From NCBI GenBank assembly GCA_965198755.1, contig OZ240673.1:4278001-4342000 (forward strand): a stretch of 64,000 nt of DNA. Reading direction: 5' to 3'. The position numbers were made by a program, and so were the translations under genes. Positions 40,387 through 47,586 of this stretch are shown piece by piece (within the stretch, counting starts at the first letter, position 1; each line of letters opens with the position of its first letter). The notes beneath the pieces are model-generated. The model was not told the origin of the DNA, searched no databases, and saw only the letters and a list, made by a program, of their open reading frames with translations. The stretch is from BOG-908 sp963692875. Lineage in GTDB: Bacteria; Pseudomonadota; Alphaproteobacteria; Acetobacterales; Acetobacteraceae.

Positions 40387-41730
40387 GTGCCCAAACCGAT
40401 CGATCGTCAGGACGAACGCATCACCCAGGCCGCCGACTTTGCGCGGGACGTGGCACCCGACCTCGATGTCGTTCTTCTCACCCACTATCCCGATGCCGAG
40501 ACGCTCGACACCTTTCGCCCCGGCGAGACCGACCTGCAATCCGTCCAGGCTTCGACCAGGGCTTGCGCCACCGAGCTGTTGCAGGCGGGCGTCGAACTCC
40601 TGGTGCAACGGGCCGACCGCGGGTCGTTCCGGCGCTGGATGGCAGGCCGTGTGGACACGCCGGAGAACCGCCGCGCCTGGATAGATCGCGCCCGCCTGCT
40701 GCGCGGGCCGGCGGCGTTGGACATGCTGGGCCTGCACGCATCGGCCGGGCCGCCGCCGGAGAGTTTCGGCAAGGCTCCTGGTCCGGTCGCGGACCGTCTG
40801 CTGGCGGCGTTCGGCGACGAGGACAGCGACGGGTTCGACAGGCTGGTGCAGGCGCTGCTCTCGGCCGGGCGGACCGACATCCTGGATCTCGCCGTGCGCA
40901 AGCTGCGCGAGCAGCAGGGCGACGAGGCCGGTGACGAGCTCGACTGGGTGCTGCTGGTGGCGGCCGAGGGCGCGGCGATCGGCCCGTCCGGATGGGCCGA
41001 GCTGGTCGCCCTGCCGGTGGCGTTGCCCGCCGGGGAGGCGCCGGACGGCGAAGCGCTGGCGGCGGGACTGCTTGCCTCCGGCGCCCTGGCGGAGAGCGAC
41101 GAGATGCTGTTTCTGCCGGGCTGGCGCTCGCCCGATGCGCTGGCCGAGCTCTCCTTCGCGGCGGTCCGGCGCGTCCTGCTCGACCTGGCCGGCGGCCGCG
41201 CGCCACGCGACTTGCCGCCGGGCGACACGGACGACCTGGCCAGGCGCGGATTTGGCGTGCTGCTCGGGCTGCGCATCGACTGGGCCATCCCGGTCTGGGA
41301 GGAGATCTTCGCGTCCGGCGGCCTCCCGGAGCCGCCGGACGACGCCGCCGAGCCGACGGTGGAGGACGCCGGCCGCATTGCCCGCTTCGAGCGCTGGAGA
41401 GGCCAAGTGTTCCAGGATAGCCAGGGCTGCGTGCCGCTGGCCGTGGTTGCGGTCTCGCAGGTCGGCAACGAGATTGCCGACTTCCTGGCCGAGGCCGGAG
41501 CGCAGACCGGCGGCCTAGAGGACATCCGGGCCTTTGTGGCGGAGGGTCGCCGAAAGGCCGGCAGCGACGACGTCGTCTGCCGTCCGGAGGTCGTGGGCGA
41601 CGACCTGGAACTGAGCCTCTACACGCAGGCCGGGCAGTTCCTCGATAGCCTGACGATGCCGGCCGGCACGCTTCCGGCCAGGGCCGAGCAGATGCCGTCG
41701 TTGATCAGCGCGTTCGTGCGGGTGGTGTAG
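40387..41730 (+). CDS. Hypothetical protein, 447 residues, unrecognised family
   Basis: I do not recognise this protein. It is acidic and Asp/Glu/Arg/Leu-rich, with no membrane span and no signal peptide. Apparent helical repeats include QADRGSFRRWMAG-like Arg blocks, RLLAAFGDEDSDGFDRLVQA, ILDLAVRKLREQQGDEAGDE and FLAEAGAQTGGLEDIRAFVA. GTG 40387 is taken because DHR31 and its flank lie just before it; TTG 40381 is possible, and a GGAAGG site lies seven bases upstream. High codon bias and full length without stops support a real gene. DHR32 follows its stop closely. Confidence 0.65.
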   Translation: MPKPIDRQDERITQAADFARDVAPDLDVVLLTHYPDAETLDTFRPGETDLQSVQASTRACATELLQAGVELLVQRADRGSFRRWMAGRVDTPENRRAWIDRARLLRGPAALDMLGLHASAGPPPESFGKAPGPVADRLLAAFGDEDSDGFDRLVQALLSAGRTDILDLAVRKLREQQGDEAGDELDWVLLVAAEGAAIGPSGWAELVALPVALPAGEAPDGEALAAGLLASGALAESDEMLFLPGWRSPDALAELSFAAVRRVLLDLAGGRAPRDLPPGDTDDLARRGFGVLLGLRIDWAIPVWEEIFASGGLPEPPDDAAEPTVEDAGRIARFERWRGQVFQDSQGCVPLAVVAVSQVGNEIADFLAEAGAQTGGLEDIRAFVAEGRRKAGSDDVVCRPEVVGDDLELSLYTQAGQFLDSLTMPAGTLPARAEQMPSLISAFVRVV

Positions 41731-41811
41731 CAGGCAAGGCGAACGGTTCTTTTTAAAAGAACCAAAAACTTTTCCTTCTGTCGCGGACGGCTGAAACGAC
41801 ACGCCTCGACA
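41731..41811. repeat. DHR32, left arm and part of the middle
   Basis: Short hairpin GGTTCTTTTTAAAAGAACC, then TTCTGTCGCGGACGGCTGAAAC, then GACACGCCTC as in DHR19 (quoted in parts). The right arm may be DHR33, 300 bp further on. Confidence 0.7.
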
Positions 41812-42081
41812 ATGCCATTTCGATCGGATTGAGATCGGGTGAGGAATACCTTCAGGCCCGTTGTTACAAGCGCAGAGGCATCGCGACCCGGGCGCATCGC
41901 CGACCGTCCTCGTCACGGGCAAGACGATCGACGAGCCGCTCGACGTCGATACGTTCGCGGCTCGCCTCGTCGACACGTCGCAGGCGCAGCGGCCGAGCAC
42001 GCCGCCTCCCGCTCCGTCGTCAGCACAGCCAAGCTCAGAATACGGCGGTGCTGGAAAACACTCCGAGACGCGCTGGATACA
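41812..42081. other. 270-bp insert between two DHR halves
   Basis: No recognised gene or repeat. One frame (41861 on) reads VLVTGKTIDEPLDVDTFAAR without a known family. Flanked by the left part DHR32 and the right arm DHR33, so it may have been inserted into an older DHR. Confidence 0.5.
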
Positions 42082-42100
42082 AAAGCCCGGCTATGCCGGG
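42082..42100 (-). terminator. Rho-independent terminator after leuD
   Basis: On the minus strand, 30 bases after the leuD stop, CCCGGC-ATA-GCCGGG forms a tight 6-bp GC stem with a 3-base loop, followed by CTTTTGTAT. This is a standard intrinsic terminator shape for the leuCD unit, and it does not use a DHR. Confidence 0.7.
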
Positions 42101-42111
42101 GCGAGCAACTA

Positions 42112-42152
42112 CGAAAGTTGTGGTCCCTTTCAAAAAAGGACTGCTTGCTTCC
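42112..42152. repeat. DHR33, right arm only, encodes the leuD tail
   Basis: GTCC-type right hairpin GGTCCCTTTCAAAAAAGGAC, then TGCTTGCTTCC. Read on the minus strand it encodes KQAVLF and the TGA stop of leuD. Confidence 0.75.
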
Positions 42153-42732
42153 TGCCGGCCCACCCCCGCGTAGCCGTGTCCCGCGCCACAAAGGCATCGA
42201 TCGCCGCCTGGCAACTCCTCGTAAGATCGATGTCGTCCCAGCCATTCAGCAGCTTGGTACGGAAAACCGGCTCGATGTTGAACGCCCATGCCCGGCCGCC
42301 GATGCGAATGCTGCAGGCGTGCAAATCGACGTTCGCCAGACGCTCATCGGCAAGCGCGGCCAGGATCGCCTCGCCATCCTCCTCCGTCACCTGCGCGGGC
42401 AGCAATCCCTGCCCGGCAGCGTTGGCGGTGAAGATGTCGCCGAAGCTTGGCGCGATCACGCAGCGTATGCCGTAATCGGCTAACGCATACACGGCTGCCT
42501 CGCGCGACGATCCGCCGCCAAAATTCCGCCGTGCCGCCAGGATGACAGCCCCGGCATGACGCGGATCGTTCAGTGCGAACGCCGGATCCTGCCGTAGGTC
42601 ATGAAACAGCACGTCGGCGTAGCCGGCGCTGCGCGGGCGTTTCATGAAGCGCGCGGGGATGATCTGGTCGGTATCGAGCCCGGATTGTGCCAGCCCGCAA
42701 GCCGGCCCGGTCAGGATCGTGAAAGGCTGCAT
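42130..42732 (-). CDS. leuD: Isopropylmalate dehydratase-type small subunit (LeuD-like)
   Basis: 200 residues; small subunit of an aconitase-family hydro-lyase that with LeuC isomerises 2-isopropylmalate or hydrates a related substrate. The swivel-domain motif GLDTDQIIPARFMKRPRSAGYADVLF is evident (quoted as GLDTDQIIPARFM and SAGYADVLF). So are LAARRNFGGGSSREAAVYAL and FGDIFTANAAGQGLLPAQV. The last RKQAVLF and stop are from DHR33. Its start overlaps the leuC stop by one base. Placement next to a lyase and hydantoinase genes suggests a catabolic substrate rather than leucine synthesis (inference). Confidence 0.88.
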   Translation of the reverse strand: MQPFTILTGPACGLAQSGLDTDQIIPARFMKRPRSAGYADVLFHDLRQDPAFALNDPRHAGAVILAARRNFGGGSSREAAVYALADYGIRCVIAPSFGDIFTANAAGQGLLPAQVTEEDGEAILAALADERLANVDLHACSIRIGGRAWAFNIEPVFRTKLLNGWDDIDLTRSCQAAIDAFVARDTATRGWAGRKQAVLF

Positions 42733-44138
42733 CAGCAAGCCCTGCCGGTCAGCATCGGCCTCACGTCTTGCAGCCGTCCCGCAACCGCGGCCGCGGCGGC
42801 CATCGCCGGTGACATCAGGTGGGTGCGCGATCCCGGCCCTTGCCGGCCCTTGAAGTTGCGGTTCGTGGTGGAGGCGCAGCGTTCTCCCGGGCGCACCAGG
42901 TCGCCGTTCATGCCGACGCACATGGAGCAGCCGGCATCCACCCAGTCCAGCCCGGCCGCGATGAAGATCAGATGCAATCCTTCCTCTTCCGCCTGGCGCT
43001 TCACCGGCCCTGAACCCGGCGAGACCATGCCCGGCACGCGCGCCTGCCGGCCCGCCAGCACCCGCGCCGCTTCGCGCAGATCCTCGATCCTGCTGTTGGT
43101 GCACGATCCGATGAAAACCCGGTCCACCGCGATGTCCTGCAGGCGTTGCCCGGCATGCAGGCCCATGTAGGCGATCGCCTCGCGCGCGTGGTCCGCGCGC
43201 GCGGCGTCTTGCATGCCGGCAGGATCGGGCACGCAGCCGACGATCGGCAGAGCATCCTCCGGGCTGGTGCCCCAGGTGACGATCGGAGCTATCTCCGCGC
43301 CCGACAGCATGATCTCGCGGTCGAAAGCGGCATCCGCGTCGGAGGGCAGAAGTGCCCAGGCGTCAGCCGCCGCCGCGAAATCCTCCGGTGCATCGGGCCG
43401 CCCACGCAGGTAGTCGATCGTCTTCTCGTCCGGCGCCACCATGCCGCATCTTGCCCCGCATTCGATCGACATGTTGCACAACGTCAGGCGGCCCTCCACC
43501 GAAAGCGCCCGTATCGTGTCCCCGGCATATTCGATGGCGTGATGCCGGCCACCATCGGCCCCCAGCCGCGCCACGATGGCAAGCGCCACGTCCTTGGCCG
43601 AGGCGCCGGGCGGCAACGCGCCTGTCACGCACACGCGCATCAGCTTCGGCCGGCGCTGCCACAGGGTTTGCGTCATCAGCACGTGCGCCGCCTCGGAGGC
43701 GCCGATGCCAAGCCCGATGGCGCCCAGCGCGCCGTGCGTCGACGTATGGCTGTCGCCGCACACGATCACCAGCCCGGGCAGCGTCAGGCCGCGCTCGGGG
43801 CCCACGACATGCACGATCCCCTGCCGGCTGTCGCGCAATCCGATCAGCGGGATGCCAAAGTCGCCTGCGTTCACCACGAGGCGCTGCATGATGTCGGCGA
43901 TCGCCGGATCGCCGGCGCCGCTGTCGCGCCCCTTCGTCGGCGCGTAATGATCGGTGATCGCAAGGCTCAGCGCCGGGCGCGCCACCGCGCCCTTGCGTGC
44001 CCGCATCTGGTCGAACGCATTGAACGAGCCTTCATGCAGGAAGTGCCGGTCGACCCAGAGCAGGGTCTGCCCGTCCTCGCGCGAGACGATGCTGTGCGCG
44101 TCCCAAACCTTCTCGAACAGTGTTCGCGGCGCCGTCAT
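42732..44138 (-). CDS. leuC: Isopropylmalate dehydratase-type large subunit (LeuC-like)
   Basis: 468 residues with the [4Fe-4S] aconitase fold. The iron-sulfur ligands are visible: FIGSCTNSRIEDL and GCSMCVGMN. Substrate motifs: CGDSHTSTHGALGAIGLGIG, TDHYAPTKGRD and GERCASTTNRNFKGRQG. Opening MTAPRTLFEKVWDAHSIV is LeuC-like. The leuCD unit is divergent from gntR, and paired GGTTGTCCT/AGGACAACC boxes lie in between. A PEP mutase/isocitrate-lyase-family gene on the other side of the promoter is reminiscent of dimethylmaleate or methylcitrate-type pathways; true leucine function remains possible. Confidence 0.88.
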   Translation of the reverse strand: MTAPRTLFEKVWDAHSIVSREDGQTLLWVDRHFLHEGSFNAFDQMRARKGAVARPALSLAITDHYAPTKGRDSGAGDPAIADIMQRLVVNAGDFGIPLIGLRDSRQGIVHVVGPERGLTLPGLVIVCGDSHTSTHGALGAIGLGIGASEAAHVLMTQTLWQRRPKLMRVCVTGALPPGASAKDVALAIVARLGADGGRHHAIEYAGDTIRALSVEGRLTLCNMSIECGARCGMVAPDEKTIDYLRGRPDAPEDFAAAADAWALLPSDADAAFDREIMLSGAEIAPIVTWGTSPEDALPIVGCVPDPAGMQDAARADHAREAIAYMGLHAGQRLQDIAVDRVFIGSCTNSRIEDLREAARVLAGRQARVPGMVSPGSGPVKRQAEEEGLHLIFIAAGLDWVDAGCSMCVGMNGDLVRPGERCASTTNRNFKGRQGPGSRTHLMSPAMAAAAAVAGRLQDVRPMLTGRAC

Positions 44139-44241
44139 CCCGCCAGGCGCCGCGCGGCGATCCTCATGCCGCCAGGAAGCGCCGCCCGGCTTCGCACAGG
44201 ATAGGTCCGTCGCATGGCTCGAGGCTACGGCGTCGTCCAGC

Positions 44242-44272
44242 TTGACGCAAGAGGTTGTCCTATGCGTAATAC
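44242..44272 (+). promoter_or_regulatory. Candidate promoter for the gntR operon
   Basis: A -35-like TTGACG at 44242-44247 and a -10-like GTAATA at about 44266-44271 with an 18-base spacer. The left box GGTTGTCCT of the inverted repeat lies between them. The gap also serves leuC on the other strand. Confidence 0.45.
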
Positions 44273-44299
44273 AAATCAGCGTTGAAAGACAGGACAACC
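44253..44299. promoter_or_regulatory. Paired inverted boxes in the leuC-gntR divergent gap
   Basis: GGTTGTCCT (44253-44261) and AGGACAACC (44291-44299) are perfect 9-bp inverted repeats, 38 bp apart from centre to centre. One is in the promoter spacer and one is four bases before the TTG start. Likely operators for the adjacent GntR/UTRA regulator acting on both units; inferred. Confidence 0.6.
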
Positions 44300-44303
44300 C
44301 GAG

Positions 44304-45077
44304 TTGAACGCATCGGCCGAACCCTCCAAGGCCCGCCGCCTCTATTTGGCCCTGAGCGAGCGGATCGCCCGCGGCGAGCTCGTGCCCGGCGAGCGCCTTC
44401 CCGGCGAACCCGCGCTGGCCGCCGCCCACCAGGTCTCCCGCGTCACCGTCAGGCGTGCACTGGACCGGCTGGCGCAGGAGGGCTGGGTCAGCCGCCAAGT
44501 CGGCGCCGGCACTTTCGTGTCCGGCAAGCGGGTCGATCCGGTGCTGCATGCCGACCTCACCGACATGTTCGCCCATCTTCGCGAAATGGGTGCCAGGACC
44601 GAAATCCGTCTGCTGTCGTTCGCCTACATCCATCCGGCCCCCATCATCGCCGGCGCCCTGGGCCTGCAGGCGGGTGAGCGCACCCAGCGTTCGGTGCGCG
44701 TCCGCTCGCTGGACGGCGCGCCGTTCTCCTACCTCACCACCCATGTTCCCGAGCGGATCGGCAGGACTTATTCGGAAGAGGATCTCGCCTCGACCGCGCT
44801 GCTCCATCTGCTCGAGCGCGAGCGCATCATCGCCGATCGTGCCAGCCAGAGCCTCAGCGCCAGCGTGGCCGGTCCGGACGTCGCCGAAGCGCTGGGGGTG
44901 CCGGCCGGTGCACCCCTGTTGAGCCTGACACGCATCATCGTCGCGGCCGACGGATCGGGCATCGAGCATCTGCACGCGCTCTACCGCCCGGACCGCTTCG
45001 CGTTCCACCTCGACCTGCAACGCACCGGCACCGCCGGCCAGGCGAGCTGGCACCCCGCCGCTCTGCTCGCCGCATGA
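44304..45077 (+). CDS. GntR-family (HutC/UTRA) transcriptional regulator
   Basis: 257 residues. N-terminal winged helix (about 10-75): LYLALSERIARGELVPGERLPGEPALAAAHQVSRVTVRRAL (parts: GELVPGERLPGEPALA and VSRVTVRRALDRL), then GWVSRQVGAGTFV. The C-terminal UTRA ligand domain contains SFAYIHPAP, YLTTHVPERIG and LLSLTRIIV. Start TTG 44304, judged from the normal family N-terminus. Its stop overlaps the next start by four bases, so it is the first gene of the operon and the probable controller of the divergent leuCD. Confidence 0.87.
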   Translation: MNASAEPSKARRLYLALSERIARGELVPGERLPGEPALAAAHQVSRVTVRRALDRLAQEGWVSRQVGAGTFVSGKRVDPVLHADLTDMFAHLREMGARTEIRLLSFAYIHPAPIIAGALGLQAGERTQRSVRVRSLDGAPFSYLTTHVPERIGRTYSEEDLASTALLHLLERERIIADRASQSLSASVAGPDVAEALGVPAGAPLLSLTRIIVAADGSGIEHLHALYRPDRFAFHLDLQRTGTAGQASWHPAALLAA

Positions 45078-45943
45078 CCGGCCGGCTGGCCGCACTGTTC
45101 GGCAAATCCGTCGTGGCAGCCCCGGGAGTCTATGATCCGCTCACCGCCGTCCTCGCGGCGGATGCGGGTTTCGGCGCGCTTTATCTATCAGGTGCCGGCC
45201 TGGCGTACACGCGGCTCGGCCGGCCCGATATCGGCCTGGTGTCGATGAACGAAGTCGCGGACACCGTCGCGCTCATCCACGACCGCGTGCCCACGCCCCT
45301 CATCGTGGACGCCGATAACGGCTACGGCAACGCGCTGAACGTGCAGCGTACCACGCGCGCCTTCGAGCGCGCCGGCGCCGACGCCATCCAGCTCGAGGAC
45401 CAGACGCTGCCCAAGCGCTGCGGCCACCTGCGCGGAAAGACTCTGGTCAGCACTGGCGAGATGCTGGGCAAGATACGCGCCGCTTTGGACGCCCGCGCGC
45501 AGGCATCGACATGGATCATCGCGCGAACCGATGCGGTCGCCGTGGAAGGGATCGAGGCCGCCATCGATAGGGCGCATGCCTATGCCGACGCCGGGGCCGA
45601 CATGCTGTTCGTCGAAGCACCGCAGAATCGCAAGCAGCTTGCCCGGGTTGCCGAGGCCCTGCGCGGACGCTGCAAGCTGATGGCAAACATGGTCGATGGC
45701 GGCGACACCCCCCAACTGCCTCTAGCCACGCTGGAAGAGATGGGATTTAGCCTGGTGATCTTCCCCGGCGGTGTCGTGCGTGCCATAGCACTGGCCGCGC
45801 GCGACTATTACCGGTCGCTGCACCTTCACGGCAGCAACCTGCCCTTCGGCGATCGCATGTTCGACTTCGCGGCGCTGAACGACCTCATCGGCACGCCGCA
45901 GATGCTCGCCGCCGGCGAAGCTTACGCGGCGCCTGCCACGTGA
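45074..45943 (+). CDS. Isocitrate lyase/PEP mutase-superfamily lyase
   Basis: 289 residues, TIM-barrel enzyme of the PEP mutase/isocitrate-lyase superfamily. Metal-binding LIVDADNGYGNALNVQRT, the lyase loop KRCGHLRGK with the catalytic Cys, EDQTLPKRCGH, IIARTDAVAVEGIEAAIDRA and MANMVDGGDTPQLP are present. The KRCGH motif places it with C-C lyases such as methylisocitrate, dimethylmalate or oxaloacetate-cleaving enzymes rather than phosphonate mutases. It overlaps gntR and hyuB by four bases each, indicating translational coupling. Substrate not assignable, but a 2-methylmalate- or malate-like acid is plausible. Confidence 0.85.
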   Translation: MTGRLAALFGKSVVAAPGVYDPLTAVLAADAGFGALYLSGAGLAYTRLGRPDIGLVSMNEVADTVALIHDRVPTPLIVDADNGYGNALNVQRTTRAFERAGADAIQLEDQTLPKRCGHLRGKTLVSTGEMLGKIRAALDARAQASTWIIARTDAVAVEGIEAAIDRAHAYADAGADMLFVEAPQNRKQLARVAEALRGRCKLMANMVDGGDTPQLPLATLEEMGFSLVIFPGGVVRAIALAARDYYRSLHLHGSNLPFGDRMFDFAALNDLIGTPQMLAAGEAYAAPAT

Positions 45944-47586
45944 TCGACCCCGTCACCCTCGCCATCCTCGACGGCCGGCTCACCCAGATCGCCGACGAGA
46001 TGGACGCGACCCTGTACCGCGCCGCCTTCAACCCGATCATCGCCGAAGCCCGCGACGCCTGTCACGGCCTGTACGACGCCGTCACCGGCGACACGCTCGT
46101 CCAAGGCGCCTCGGGCCTGCCGATCTTCGTCGGCGCCATGGCCTTCGCGGTGCGCGCCGTCATCGCCAAGGTGGCAGGCGATGGCGGCGCCCAGCCCGGC
46201 GACATCTTCCTGTTCAACGACCCCTATGCCGGCGGCACCCACCTCAACGATTTCCGCCTCGTGCAGCCGTTCTTCCGTGACGGCGCGCTGTTCTGCTGGA
46301 TTGCTTCCGCCGGCCACTGGCTCGACATCGGCGGCAACGTGCCCGGCGGCTACAACCCGCAAGCCACCGAGAGCTTCCAGGAAGGCGTGCGCATCCCGCC
46401 CGTCAGGCTGTGTGCGGCCGGCCGCATGAACACCGACATCACCGACATCCTGGCCGCCAACGCGCGCCTGCCGCTGTCGAACTGGGGTGACCTGCAGGGC
46501 CAGCTTGGCGCCCTGGTGCTGGGCGAACGCCGGCTGCACGGCCTGCTCGACGAGTACGGCGACGCCACCGTCGCTGAAGCCTTCGTTGCGTTGTCGGATC
46601 GCGCCGAAGCCCTCATGCGTAATGCCATCGGTGCACTGCCGGACGGCACCTACCGCTTCGACGACATGCTCGACAACGACGGCATCACCGACGCCGCGCT
46701 CGCCATCGCTCTCGACCTGACGATCAGCGGGCAGACCATGCTGCTCGATTTCGCCCGCTCCTCGCCGCCGACGCAAGGCCCGGTCAACATCGCCTACGCC
46801 ACCGCGGTGGCCGCCTGCTACGTCGCCCTGAAACACGTCTTCCCCGACGTCCCCGCCAATGCCGGCTGCCTGCGGCCGATCACGTTCGACATTCCGCCCA
46901 CCACGTTGCTGGCCGCCCAGGCGCCCTGTCCGATGGCCGGCTACACGGAAACCATCCTGCGCATGATCGGCATCATCCTCGGCGCCCTCGCCCATGCCGA
47001 TCCCGCGCGCGCCACCGCCGCCCCGTGCGGCACCATCAACGCGCTCTCCATGTCCGGCGCCCGGCCCGACGGCACGCCCTGGGTCATGTTCAACTTCTTC
47101 GGCGGCGGCCTCGGCGGCAATCCGGAGACCGACGGGCTCAGCCATGCCGGCAACCCGATTTCCACCGCCACCATGCCGCCGCTGGAGATCTTAGAAGCGG
47201 CCTACCCCGTGGTGTTCACGCAATGGGCGCTGCGCCCCGATTCGGCAGGCACCGGCGCGCATCGCGGCGGCCTGGGCGCCATCTACGAAATCGAGACGTT
47301 GACAGAGGCGCGCGTCTCGCTGCTCGGGGAGCGCGGCCGCGCCGGCCCGTTCGGGGTCGCCGGCGGCGGCCCGGCGGCGCTCAATGAATTCGCCTGGCAG
47401 GACGGCGAATCCTGGCAATCGCCCCCGCTGGTCTCGAAGGTCACCGGCGTGCAGCTGGCCGCCGGGCGCCGCGTGCGCCTCAAGACGCCAGGCGGCGGCG
47501 GCTGGGGCAACCCGGCGGACCGCGACCCGGCTGCCGCCGCGCGCGACGTTGCATTCGGCTATGTCGGCCGCGACCCCCGGTCATGA
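45940..47586 (+). CDS. hyuB: Hydantoinase B/oxoprolinase family protein
   Basis: 548 residues, B subunit of ATP-dependent hydantoinase or acetone-carboxylase-like complexes. Hallmarks: DPVTLAILDGRLTQIADEMDATLYRAAFNPIIAEARD (parts: LTQIADEMDATLYRAAFNP), DIFLFNDPYAGGTHLNDF, FDDMLDNDGI, CGTINALSMSGARPDG, SHAGNPISTATMPPLEILEAAYPV and RLKTPGGGGWGNP near the end. Start GTG 45940 overlaps the lyase stop; the stop overlaps the hyuA start. Works with the A subunit to open a cyclic amide or lactam; substrate unknown. Confidence 0.87.
   Translation: MIDPVTLAILDGRLTQIADEMDATLYRAAFNPIIAEARDACHGLYDAVTGDTLVQGASGLPIFVGAMAFAVRAVIAKVAGDGGAQPGDIFLFNDPYAGGTHLNDFRLVQPFFRDGALFCWIASAGHWLDIGGNVPGGYNPQATESFQEGVRIPPVRLCAAGRMNTDITDILAANARLPLSNWGDLQGQLGALVLGERRLHGLLDEYGDATVAEAFVALSDRAEALMRNAIGALPDGTYRFDDMLDNDGITDAALAIALDLTISGQTMLLDFARSSPPTQGPVNIAYATAVAACYVALKHVFPDVPANAGCLRPITFDIPPTTLLAAQAPCPMAGYTETILRMIGIILGALAHADPARATAAPCGTINALSMSGARPDGTPWVMFNFFGGGLGGNPETDGLSHAGNPISTATMPPLEILEAAYPVVFTQWALRPDSAGTGAHRGGLGAIYEIETLTEARVSLLGERGRAGPFGVAGGGPAALNEFAWQDGESWQSPPLVSKVTGVQLAAGRRVRLKTPGGGGWGNPADRDPAAAARDVAFGYVGRDPRS

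Noticed and set aside
41861..42111. Small frame with VLVTGKTIDEPLDVDTFAAR as a gene
   Set aside because: It runs into DHR33 and leuD antisense, has no convincing start site and matches no family I know; left as an unknown insert.
706..42152. DHR array as a CRISPR
   Set aside because: The copies are not regularly spaced, are palindromic in full, lie between genes singly and have no cas genes nearby.
706..42152. DHRs as tRNA-like or riboswitch RNAs
   Set aside because: The fold is a symmetrical set of hairpins with T-runs; no conserved single-stranded ligand core, T-loop or anticodon-like element is seen.
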